Assembly: GCA_947253155.1 (NCBI GenBank)
Contig: CAMXYK010000002.1
Location: forward strand, 54,386 to 118,385
DNA from: an uncultured Bifidobacteriaceae bacterium
GTDB lineage: Bacteria; Actinomycetota; Actinomycetes; Actinomycetales; Bifidobacteriaceae
Direction: 5' to 3'
Length of the DNA: 64,000 nucleotides
How positions within the stretch are numbered: the first letter of the stretch is position 1; every line of letters begins with the position of its first letter. A program made the translations under genes and the position numbers. The notes below the pieces were generated by a model. It saw only the letters and a list, made by a program, of their open reading frames with translations. It searched no databases and had not been told where the DNA came from. This document shows positions 51,163-58,892 of this stretch, in pieces.

Positions 51163-52374
51163 TCACTCCCCTGCTCGAAGCGTCAAATACGTTTCACGCA
51201 TAGCAATACGCAAAGTTGTAAACGCTGAAGCCGCCACAACTACAAGAATCGCAAGCAACACACTAACAGCCATAAGCGCTACTACAGGAAATGCCGTCGC
51301 CTCCAAATACGGGAGCTGCAATTGTTGCGCAATAAGCGAACTATACGGGAAAAGTATAAGACTTGCGAGCGCAACTCCAACGACGCCGCCTACTAAACCA
51401 AGTATTGCAGACTCTCGCGCAATTATGGAAAGTAACATTTTGCGAGTTACGCCCAATATTCGAAGAGAAGCAAACTCTTTTTTGCGCTCGTTTACAGAAG
51501 TTGCAAAAACTGCAAGCAAAACTAGTGCGCCAACAATCCAAAATGCCGCAACTATAAGAGTTAGCGTGCGCGTAAAAACGCCAAGATTAGCTTGAGTAGT
51601 TGAAGTAATTCCGCCTGGAAAAACTATGCCAATTCCCGAAAGCCCAGTTGTTTTGCGAATATTTTCCGCTACTTGCTTTGCGCTATAGCCTTTGCTTATT
51701 TTTACTAAAACTGCCGAAATTGCTTTTTTTGCGTACTCTTTCGGTATGGCAGTGTGATGCACTTTCGTTGAATACTCAACTACTTGCGGCACACTTTCGC
51801 GTCGCACAAACACTGAATTATCAATGCTTGTGCCAGTTTTTGCAAGCTGAGCTACCACAGGCCATTGATGGCCAAAAAGACGAACAGTGTGCTTGTAGGA
51901 AACTAGCACGTTTGCTCCAGCAATCATTTCGCCTTTTTGCAAAGTCTTTTTGTGTTGCGAGTAAATCCAAGGTCCTATAACAAAATCAGAATCTGGATCA
52001 AAACCGATTATTTGCAGCTTTTCCGCGCAACATCCTGCAGAAAGAGAAGAAATATACGTTTGCGCGCTAGACTTTTGAACGCCCGGCGAACGCTTAACTA
52101 AATCTTCAATATTATTCGTGAAATAGAAAGTGCTTGAACCGCCGTTAGTTAAAAGCGCTTCCGCTTTTGTGTGAGTGCCGTTTGGGATAACCATAATATC
52201 GGCTCCCATTCGCTCACGCATGCTGTTCAAGCCTTGTGCGAGATTCATAGAAATAAGCGAGCCGCCGAAAAATATGGCAGACAGGCACGCAGCAACCACT
52301 ATAAGTGCGGCAGTGCGTAACGGTTTGCGTTTAATATTTTCCAGCGGCAGTCGCTTTAGAGTAATAGTGCGCAT
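51163..52374 (-). CDS. FtsX/MacB-type ABC transporter permease
   Basis: 403 residues from ATG 52374. One N-terminal membrane segment (AALIVVAACLSAIFFGGSLI), a large extracellular domain (about 45-270), then three C-terminal membrane segments (TLIVAAFWIVGALVLLAVFA, ILGLVGGVVGVALASLILF and VVALMAVSVLLAILVVVAAS) with the FtsX region between them. This topology belongs to MacB-like mechanotransmission transporters. The extracellular domain contains a CC pair (SAGCCAEKLQIIGFD). It precedes its ATPase and follows the DUF4418 gene. Confidence 0.9.
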   Translation of the reverse strand: MRTITLKRLPLENIKRKPLRTAALIVVAACLSAIFFGGSLISMNLAQGLNSMRERMGADIMVIPNGTHTKAEALLTNGGSSTFYFTNNIEDLVKRSPGVQKSSAQTYISSLSAGCCAEKLQIIGFDPDSDFVIGPWIYSQHKKTLQKGEMIAGANVLVSYKHTVRLFGHQWPVVAQLAKTGTSIDNSVFVRRESVPQVVEYSTKVHHTAIPKEYAKKAISAVLVKISKGYSAKQVAENIRKTTGLSGIGIVFPGGITSTTQANLGVFTRTLTLIVAAFWIVGALVLLAVFATSVNERKKEFASLRILGVTRKMLLSIIARESAILGLVGGVVGVALASLILFPYSSLIAQQLQLPYLEATAFPVVALMAVSVLLAILVVVAASAFTTLRIAMRETYLTLRAGE

Positions 52375-52435
52375 ATTTTTATTCTTTGCGTTTAAATAGC
52401 AAATATTATGTGCAAAATGTTTTACTAAGCTTCAC

Positions 52436-52837
52436 TCATTTATTTTGTGCAGGCTTAGCATCCATATAAACTGCTACTGCTGCGAATACTGCTGCAAGCA
52501 CAGACAGAACAATCAATGTTGGACGAGTAACAGATGCGCAATGCATCATTGGGCTCTTGCACACGCCAATAAGGAATGTTGGAACGGAAAGCATAAGCAA
52601 AGCGTTCACGAATACAGCAATATTCAAACCGGCGCGAACCTGATCTTTAACGAACAAAGCAATAACGCCAAGAACTACAATAACTACGCCGATTCCAAGA
52701 GCCGCGCGGCCAGTGTAATAGCATGCCATGTGCATTCCGCCTTCCGACTGGCATACTTTGGCGAAGGTTAGCGGCGCAATAGCAATAAGAACGCCAAAAA
52801 TAATCGCTGGAATTGATGCGAATAATTTATTTTTCAT
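52436..52837 (-). CDS. DUF4418 family membrane protein
   Basis: 133 residues from ATG 52837, behind GAGGTATCAATT. Four membrane segments. Three Cys-containing blocks would face outside: VCQSEGGMHMACYYTGRA, GVCKSPMMHCASVTRP and related residues, matching DUF4418. Function is unknown. It heads a three-gene unit with the FtsX-like permease and ATPase, an association seen in other Gram-positive bacteria. The clustered Cys, Met and His residues suggest metal or redox chemistry, which is inference only. Confidence 0.85.
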   Translation of the reverse strand: MKNKLFASIPAIIFGVLIAIAPLTFAKVCQSEGGMHMACYYTGRAALGIGVVIVVLGVIALFVKDQVRAGLNIAVFVNALLMLSVPTFLIGVCKSPMMHCASVTRPTLIVLSVLAAVFAAVAVYMDAKPAQNK

Positions 52838-52979
52838 AATTGATACCTCATAGATGTATATGAATTATTTTTTAGTGTGACATTTTCCTTAATGCCACAC
52901 GCCTTACTGCACTCACTTTCGCAAGTGCCACATCTTCGCTAAAAAATAATTTTACGATGAAGTGTATAAAAATGAAATG

Positions 52980-55952
52980 TTACAATTTTTCGATTGGCGC
53001 AACTCGAAGCATTAAGCGCTTTACGCCGTCGGAGCCAAAATCGACTGTAATAATTGAATTTCTGCCCTTATCTTGAGTTGCAATAACAGTTCCTAAGCCG
53101 TAAGTGTCGTGCGTAATTTTGTCTCCAATTTGGAAGTCTTGAATATTTAGATTGTTGTCTTTATCCATTACTCCGGAAGATGAGCCAAGTTTTGTAGCGC
53201 TTGTTGAAGACGCTGATTTTGTGGCGATTTTGCGCGTTTTTACAGCGCTTGATTTATACGAATTTGATTTGGATGTGTACGATTTAGAGCCGTACGATTT
53301 AGATCCGTAAGAAGAACTAGAGCCGTAAGAAGATCCGTACGAAGAGCCGTACGATTTAGAACCGTAAGATTTGCTTCTTCCGTAAGATTTTCCGGAACCG
53401 TAAGCGCTGCCGCCGTAAGTTGTTTTTTCGCTAAAAGCATCGCTATAATCGTCATCCCAGCCGCCGAAATCGCTATCGAAATCACCGCCGAAATCGCTAT
53501 CGAAATCTCTACCAAAATCGCCACCGCGCGCACGCGAAGCACCCCAACTAGTAACATCAGCTTCTTTGCGCTTCCAATCAATCAAATTATCTGGAATCTC
53601 ATCCAAAAACTGGCTTGGAAGCATATCCTGAGCCTGACCCCACTGCGCACGAACAGCAGCGCGAGTCACATACAAACGCTGCTTAGCACGCGTAATTCCA
53701 ACGTAAGCAAGCCGGCGCTCCTCGCAAAGCTCGCCATCGTCTTCCAAAGCGCGCGCATGCGGAAAAGTACCCTGCTCCATGCCAGTTAAGAACACAACCG
53801 GATACTCCAAGCCCTTAGCCGTGTGAAGCGTCATCAACGTAACTTTGCCAGTATCCTCGTTTTCATCCGGCAATTGATCCGAATCTGCCACAAGCGCCGT
53901 CGTTTCAAGGAAACCAGCCACGCTAGCATCCGGCGTATTCTGCTCATACTCGGCCGCAACCGACTGCAATTGCGACAAATTATCAACGCGCGAAGCATCC
54001 TGCGGATCTTCAGAACGTTGCAAATCTTCCAGCAAACCGCTGTCTTTCAAAATGCTGTCAATAACTTTCGAAGGCTTCGAATCGTTGTCTTGCATGCACG
54101 TCATTAAGTTGTGCATAAGATCTCGAAACTCTTTAAGCTTTGATGCAGTGCGCGTTGGCATGCCGTCAATCGACTCCAAATGCTCCAAAGCTTGCCAGAA
54201 ACTCACACCTTGAGTTTGCGCATACAACGTGAGCAAAGCTTCGGCACGCGCACCAAGTCCGCGCTTTGGAACGTTCAAAATTCGGCGCATATTCACGTCG
54301 TCATCCGGGTTTGCCATAGATTGCAAATACGCGAGCGCATCCTTTACTTCGCGGCGCTCATAAAACTTCGTTCCGCCAACCAACTGGTACGGCAAACCCG
54401 CCTTAACAAGCGCATCTTCCAACGAACGCGACTGCGCATTAGCACGGTACATAATTGCAATATCCGAGTAAGAAACGCCTTCTTCTCCAGCTAATCGCGC
54501 TATTTCCCCAGCAATCCAAGCCGCCTCCTGCTGAGCACTGTCTGCAGCGTAGCCGCAAATTGGAGCGCCCTGGCCTAGTGCAGTCCACAATTTTTTAGGC
54601 TTTCGGCCCTGATTATGCGAAATAACAGCGTTTGCAGCGTCCAAAATTGTTTGCGTAGAGCGGTAGTTTTGCTCGAGCATAATGGTTGTGGCGTTCGGAA
54701 AATCTTTTTCAAAGTCTTGAATATTGCGAATATCTGCGCCACGGAAAGCGTAAATTGACTGGTCGGAGTCGCCGACGACTGTGATTGATGCAGGAGTGTT
54801 ATTTTGCTGTGCTGCGTTTGCGCGAGATTGCTTTACATCTACGCCTGCAAGCTCTCGAATAAGCTCGTATTGCGCGTGATTAGTATCCTGATACTCGTCA
54901 ACCAAAATATAGCGGAACTTGTGTCGATAGTATTTCGCAACTTCCGGAGCTTCTCGCATAAGTTGCACAGTTCGCATAATCAAATCGTCAAAATCAACAG
55001 CATTAGCTTGAGCCAATCGATGCTGATATTCCGCATAAATAGTTGCGTATACAGCTTCAGAATTTCCAGCGTGCGCAATTTGCTGCCCCAAAACTCCCGG
55101 CTTGTAATCGTTTGCATACATGTCGAGCTGCTCGCGCCAACTAATCAAACTATTTTTACAATCCGAAATCTTCGCCAAAATATTTCGCGGAGTAAAACGC
55201 TTAATATCAACGTTAAGCTCGGTTGCAATAATTTTTACTAAACGCTCGCAATCAGCAGTATCGTAAATAGAAAATCCCGGTTTTAAGCCAATACTTTGGC
55301 CCGACCTGCGAAGTATTTTCACGCATGCGGAATGGAAAGTCGAAACCCACATTGTATTTGCTTCGCCGCCAATAAGTTTGCTCAAACGTTCGCGCATTTC
55401 TGCTGCAGCTTTATTTGTAAAAGTGATGGCTAGAATTTGGCTCGGCCACGCACCTTTTTGGCTTAAAATCCAGGCGATTCTGCGCGTAAGAACTCGCGTT
55501 TTGCCGCTGCCTGCGCCTGCTCCAATAAGAAGAGCCGGGCCGTCGTATTGCACGGCTTTAGATTGTTGCGGATTTAAGCCGTCGAGTAGTTTTTGCGCGT
55601 CTATTGCGATTCTGGAACGCGAGGAAGGCGAGAAATATGAGGAGTTTGAAGAATATTCTTGAGGGTATTCTTGAGCGTAATCTGCTTGCGAAGGCGCGTA
55701 ATCTTCTTGCGCAAGTGCAGGTTCTTGCGCAAGTGCAGGTTCTTGCGCGTAAGCGTCAGCATATTCGTCATAACTGTAATTAGCGTAATCACTTGCATCC
55801 GCAGCATTCGCATAAAAACTCTCGTCCGAATCTAGCGCATCCGCAGCATTCGCATAAAAACTATCTTCCAAATCTGCCGAATCAACGGGATTTCCCAATA
55901 AATCACTCGCATACCCGTAATCGCTATCTTTTGCACCCATACTTGCACCCAT
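52980..55952 (-). CDS. pcrA: UvrD/PcrA-type DNA helicase with low-complexity tails
   Basis: 990 residues from ATG 55952, behind GGAGCG (a second ATG follows four codons on). The first ~120 residues are D/Y/A/S-rich with repeats (EPALAQEPALAQE). The SF1 helicase core starts LDGLNPQQSKAVQYDGP and has Walker A GAGAGSGKTRVL, TFTNKAAAEMRERL, YILVDEYQDTNHAQYEL, GDSDQSIYAFRGAD, EQNYRST and VTLMTLHTAKGLEYPVVF. Residues about 810-905 are G/D/F then S/Y/G/K repeats (SKSYGSSYGSS...). The C-terminal Tudor-like RNA-polymerase-binding segment (FQIGDKITHDTYGLGTVI) follows. It unwinds DNA in repair. Typical PcrA is about 730-850 residues; the excess is the repeats. Confidence 0.95.
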   Translation of the reverse strand: MGASMGAKDSDYGYASDLLGNPVDSADLEDSFYANAADALDSDESFYANAADASDYANYSYDEYADAYAQEPALAQEPALAQEDYAPSQADYAQEYPQEYSSNSSYFSPSSRSRIAIDAQKLLDGLNPQQSKAVQYDGPALLIGAGAGSGKTRVLTRRIAWILSQKGAWPSQILAITFTNKAAAEMRERLSKLIGGEANTMWVSTFHSACVKILRRSGQSIGLKPGFSIYDTADCERLVKIIATELNVDIKRFTPRNILAKISDCKNSLISWREQLDMYANDYKPGVLGQQIAHAGNSEAVYATIYAEYQHRLAQANAVDFDDLIMRTVQLMREAPEVAKYYRHKFRYILVDEYQDTNHAQYELIRELAGVDVKQSRANAAQQNNTPASITVVGDSDQSIYAFRGADIRNIQDFEKDFPNATTIMLEQNYRSTQTILDAANAVISHNQGRKPKKLWTALGQGAPICGYAADSAQQEAAWIAGEIARLAGEEGVSYSDIAIMYRANAQSRSLEDALVKAGLPYQLVGGTKFYERREVKDALAYLQSMANPDDDVNMRRILNVPKRGLGARAEALLTLYAQTQGVSFWQALEHLESIDGMPTRTASKLKEFRDLMHNLMTCMQDNDSKPSKVIDSILKDSGLLEDLQRSEDPQDASRVDNLSQLQSVAAEYEQNTPDASVAGFLETTALVADSDQLPDENEDTGKVTLMTLHTAKGLEYPVVFLTGMEQGTFPHARALEDDGELCEERRLAYVGITRAKQRLYVTRAAVRAQWGQAQDMLPSQFLDEIPDNLIDWKRKEADVTSWGASRARGGDFGRDFDSDFGGDFDSDFGGWDDDYSDAFSEKTTYGGSAYGSGKSYGRSKSYGSKSYGSSYGSSYGSSSSYGSKSYGSKSYTSKSNSYKSSAVKTRKIATKSASSTSATKLGSSSGVMDKDNNLNIQDFQIGDKITHDTYGLGTVIATQDKGRNSIITVDFGSDGVKRLMLRVAPIEKL

Positions 55953-56138
55953 ACTTACGCTCCATTAATGCTGCAAATTACATACGCCTACCTTCAGCAA
56001 CAAAACGCCCCCACGTTTTAATTGCGCACGTATCTAATCAGGTTTACCACATGCCGCAGTCGTTTTGCGCGGCTTGTGTCACACGTTTGGGTATGCTTGA
56101 GCGTACTGCAATATAAGTTACGCAAGAAGGGTCATATC

Positions 56139-56720
56139 GTGCAAGAGTTGGAAAATCGCATTATAAAAGACGGTATTGTAAAGCCAGGAAACGTGCTAAA
56201 AGTAGACGCTTTTTTGAACCATCAATGCGATGTTGCGTTGTTTGACCAAATGGGAGCAGCTTGGGCTGAACATTTTCGCGACGCAGGTATTAATAAAATT
56301 CTTACGATTGAAGCTTCCGGCATTGGTATTGCTTGCGTTGCAGCGCGTCATTTTGGAAATGTTCCTGTAGTTTTCGCAAAGAAAGCGCAATCTATTAATC
56401 TTGATGGCGACCAGTACGTTTCCACCGTTTTTTCCTTTACAAAGCAGCGCGAGTTTCCGGTAATTGTGTCGCGTAAGTATTTGAGCGCGGAAGATCGCGT
56501 GCTTATTCTGGACGATTTTTTGGCTAACGGCAAGGCTTTGCACGGTTTGATTGATATTTGCGATCATGCTGGCGCTACAGTTGCCGGCATTGGTATTGCG
56601 ATTGAAAAGGGATTCCAAGGCGGCGGAGACGAGCTTCGAGAAGCAGGATATGACTTGGATTCGCTTGCTATTGTTGACGCGATGGATCCTAGCGACGGGT
56701 CGATTTCGTTCCGTAAGTAA
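56139..56720 (+). CDS. xpt: xanthine phosphoribosyltransferase
   Basis: 193 residues starting at GTG 56139 (VQELENRIIKDG), behind AAGAAGGG; an upstream in-frame ATG at 56022 gives a non-homologous extension. It converts xanthine and PRPP to XMP. Family stretches are VLKVDAFLNHQCD, TIEASGIGIACVAAR, VFAKKAQ and the PRPP loop VLILDDFLANGKAL. Length matches Xpt. No purine riboswitch and no pbuX permease are next to it. It is divergent from pcrA. Confidence 0.94.
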   Translation: MQELENRIIKDGIVKPGNVLKVDAFLNHQCDVALFDQMGAAWAEHFRDAGINKILTIEASGIGIACVAARHFGNVPVVFAKKAQSINLDGDQYVSTVFSFTKQREFPVIVSRKYLSAEDRVLILDDFLANGKALHGLIDICDHAGATVAGIGIAIEKGFQGGGDELREAGYDLDSLAIVDAMDPSDGSISFRK

Positions 56721-56757
56721 CGAATGTGCTACTTTCTTTTCGATGTTCTTGAGTATC

Positions 56758-56973
56758 GTCTATGAGTTTTGATTAATGTTTTCTATAGTCGATCTGATGA
56801 GCCTCGAAAGTTTTCAGCATCGCAAGTTCCCGTCCTTCGTCGCTTTAGCTGTCGAAGTACTTGCTGTCTGCTTTGTTCTTAAAAGAACGTAGCTTCCTCA
56901 GTCCTCTTTTATTGCTCTGCCCGAAAACTTTTGAGGCTCTACCACACATGCCACTAACACAAAACTCATAGAC
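56758..56973. ncRNA. 216-bp imperfect palindrome: candidate structured RNA or small mobile element
   Basis: Outer arms GTCTATGAGTTTTG (56758-56771) and CAAAACTCATAGAC (56960-56973) are perfect 14-base inverted repeats. Inner arms at 56799-56817 and 56921-56939 pair at 17 of 19 bases. The apex holds smaller hairpins (CTTCG...CGAAG, and GTTCTTAAAAGAAC). The shape, a long rod with a central open region and a branched tip, is reminiscent of 6S-type RNA but no conserved sequence was recognised. Lack of a clear target duplication argues weakly against a simple MITE. No open frame. It lies 37 bases past the xpt stop. Confidence 0.5.
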
Positions 56974-57058
56974 TCGTTAAGTTTGTTACGAAAAGTGCGT
57001 GGTTTACTAAGTGCAACTAAAGTCACGAAATTAAGCTGCGGGTGGGTGCGTGGTTTGT

Positions 57059-57236
57059 GTGCCTGGCGTGATGTGTGCAGCAGCATGAATGTTAGTGTTC
57101 TTTAAGCAATAAGTACTCAACGTCTGCAGAGCATTAATGTTAAAGTTCACTAAGCAACAAGTAATCGACGTTCGCAGAAGCATTACTGCAAAGCTACAAA
57201 ATCGACGTTCGCAGAAGCATTGGTGCAAAGCTACAG
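57059..57236. repeat. copy 2 of the ~150-bp dispersed repeat, with internal duplication
   Basis: Starts GTGCCTGGCGTGATGTGTGC like 1179-1325. It differs by having its last 37 bases duplicated in tandem (57163 and 57200, AATCGACGTTCGCAGAAGCA...), which the first copy lacks. Confidence 0.85.
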
Positions 57237-57258
57237 AAACATTCTACGGAGTTTTTTT

Positions 57259-57345
57259 CCGGCGTTTGTTGTCGTTTTGGCCGTTTTAGGAAACATTTGC
57301 CGGAGTTTTTTCTCCGGCGTTTGTTGTCGCTTTCGAATCCGCCGC
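57259..57345 (-). repeat. GGCAAATGTTTCC...AACGCCGGA dispersed repeat, copy 3 and a partial fourth
   Basis: The reverse complement of the 10955 and 49191 copies spans 57259-57303. A second partial unit (CTCCGGCGTTTGTTGTCGC) follows at 57312-57330. Confidence 0.85.
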
Positions 57346-57487
57346 AACTCACTGAAGTTAGTGCAAATGTGAAGGAAACGAGAAAAATTTTTCGCAAATA
57401 GTAATTTTGTCGAAAAATACGATAAAGTAGTCCGGTTGGTATACTGCAATACTGTTGCAATAAACAATTGATTAGGTGGCTAAACAT

Positions 57488-58747
57488 ATGACTGAAGTGG
57501 TGATTGCGAGCGCTGTACGTACGCCTATTGGCAAATTCGGCGGCAGCTTATCTTCGCTTTCCTCAGTTGATTTGGGAACGATTGCCGCAAAAGCCGCAAT
57601 CGAACGCGCAGGTCTTAATGCTCAAGACGTAGATCAAGCCATTTTTGGCAACGTTTTGCAAGCAGGCAGCGGTCAGAACGTGGCTCGTCAAATCGCATTG
57701 CGCGCAGGTTTAGATACTTCCAGCTGCGCAATGACTATTAACGAAGTATGCGGATCGGGCTTAAAAGCAGTGCGCTTGGCACAATCTGCAATCGTTATGG
57801 GAGACGCGCAAGTTGTTGTTGCAGGCGGCACAGAAAGCATGAGCAACGTGCCATTTTACGCAACCAACTCGCGATTTAGCGGACACAAATACGGCGACTT
57901 TGCGCTAATTGACGGCTTGAAGCGCGACGGCTTAAACGACGCTTTTACAGGCGACGCAATGGGCGTTACTGCAGAAAACGTAGCCGCAAAATTCGGTATT
58001 ACTCGTAAATCTCAAGATCTTTTTGCGCTTAAATCTCACCAAAAAGCTATCGCCGCTATTAAACGAGGCGATTTTGACGCTGAAATTGTGCCAGTAACGC
58101 TTGAAAACGGAAACGTTATAAGTAAAGACGAGCATCCGCGAGAAGACACGTCTTTGGAGCAGCTGTCGAAATTGCGCACGCTTTTTAAAGCGTCGGAAGA
58201 ATCGGAAAAAAATGCAAACTCGACTTGCGAAGTGAACGAACGCGAAGTTAGTACACACGAAGTTAGCGCCCACGAATCGACTGTAACCGCTGGAAATGCA
58301 AGCGGAATTAACGACGGAGCCGCTGCCCTTGTGCTCATGAGCAAAGATTATGCAGAAGCGCACGGAATTAAATATCTTGCGAAAATTGTGGGATTTGCAG
58401 AAGGCGGAATCGACCCAGATTTAATGGGTTACGCTCCAAAACACGTGATGGAACGCATGCTAAACGCAACTGGCAGTAGCGTTGAAAGCATTGATTTGTT
58501 TGAGATTAACGAGGCTTTTGCCGCGCAGAGCATTGCGGTTTCTGAGCAATTGCATATTGATGAGTCGAAGCTGAATGTGAGGGGCGGTGCGATTGCGCTC
58601 GGTCATCCGCTGGGTGCTAGCGGAGCGAGGATTTTGACGACGCTTATATACGCTTTGCGAGACAGTGATAAGAAAAATGGCGTGGCGGCTCTTTGCGTTG
58701 GCGGCGGAATTGGCGTTGCGATGCAGATTGAGTGCGCTGGTAAGTAA
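57488..58747 (+). CDS. acetyl-CoA acetyltransferase (thiolase) with an insertion near the active site
   Basis: 419 residues starting MTEVVIASAVRTPIGKFGG at ATG 57488, behind AGGTGG. It condenses two acetyl-CoA to acetoacetyl-CoA, the first mevalonate-pathway step. The nucleophile Cys is in NEVCGSGLKAV, the His in GGAIALGHPLGASGAR, and the second Cys in CVGGGIGVAMQIE. About 27 residues (236-262) with S/E/N and repeated EVSTHEVSAHE sit directly before TVTAGNASGINDGA. Most thiolases (about 390-395 residues) have only a few residues there. It begins the trio thiolase, HMG-CoA reductase, HMG-CoA synthase. Confidence 0.95.
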   Translation: MTEVVIASAVRTPIGKFGGSLSSLSSVDLGTIAAKAAIERAGLNAQDVDQAIFGNVLQAGSGQNVARQIALRAGLDTSSCAMTINEVCGSGLKAVRLAQSAIVMGDAQVVVAGGTESMSNVPFYATNSRFSGHKYGDFALIDGLKRDGLNDAFTGDAMGVTAENVAAKFGITRKSQDLFALKSHQKAIAAIKRGDFDAEIVPVTLENGNVISKDEHPREDTSLEQLSKLRTLFKASEESEKNANSTCEVNEREVSTHEVSAHESTVTAGNASGINDGAAALVLMSKDYAEAHGIKYLAKIVGFAEGGIDPDLMGYAPKHVMERMLNATGSSVESIDLFEINEAFAAQSIAVSEQLHIDESKLNVRGGAIALGHPLGASGARILTTLIYALRDSDKKNGVAALCVGGGIGVAMQIECAGK

Positions 58748-58858
58748 GAAGTAAGTAAGAAGTAAGTGCGCGCTGGTACGCAGGTAAGTAAGTGCGCGCT
58801 TATACGCAGGTAAGTAAGTAATTAATTAAATAAGCAAGTAATTAAATAAGCAAGCAAT
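58741..58858. repeat. short tandem repeats between thiolase and HMG-CoA reductase
   Basis: AAGTAAGAAGTAAGTAAG words, then two copies of AAGTGCGCGCT..TACGCAGGT (about 26 bases each), then TAATTAAATAAGCAAG twice. These fill most of the 145-base gap. Confidence 0.85.
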
Positions 58859-58892
58859 ATACGTAGTCGACACAAATCATGAGGTGATTTCG

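Larger units (their letters stand above)
56721..57487. other. repeat-rich intergenic region between xpt and thiolase
   Basis: 767 bases with no convincing gene. It contains a 216-bp folded inverted-repeat element (56758-56973), copy 2 of the ~150-bp dispersed repeat (57059-57236) and the GGCAAATGTTTCC repeat (57259-57345). The last 100 bases, with a TATACT word near 57437, should hold the thiolase promoter. Confidence 0.7.

Noticed and set aside
56022..56138. Upstream ATG start for xpt
   Set aside because: The extension has no similarity to xanthine phosphoribosyltransferases; GTG 56139 follows AAGAAGGG and gives the normal length.
56758..56973. tmRNA, RNase P RNA or SRP RNA at the folded element
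   Set aside because: None of the conserved sequence blocks of these RNAs can be found on either strand.
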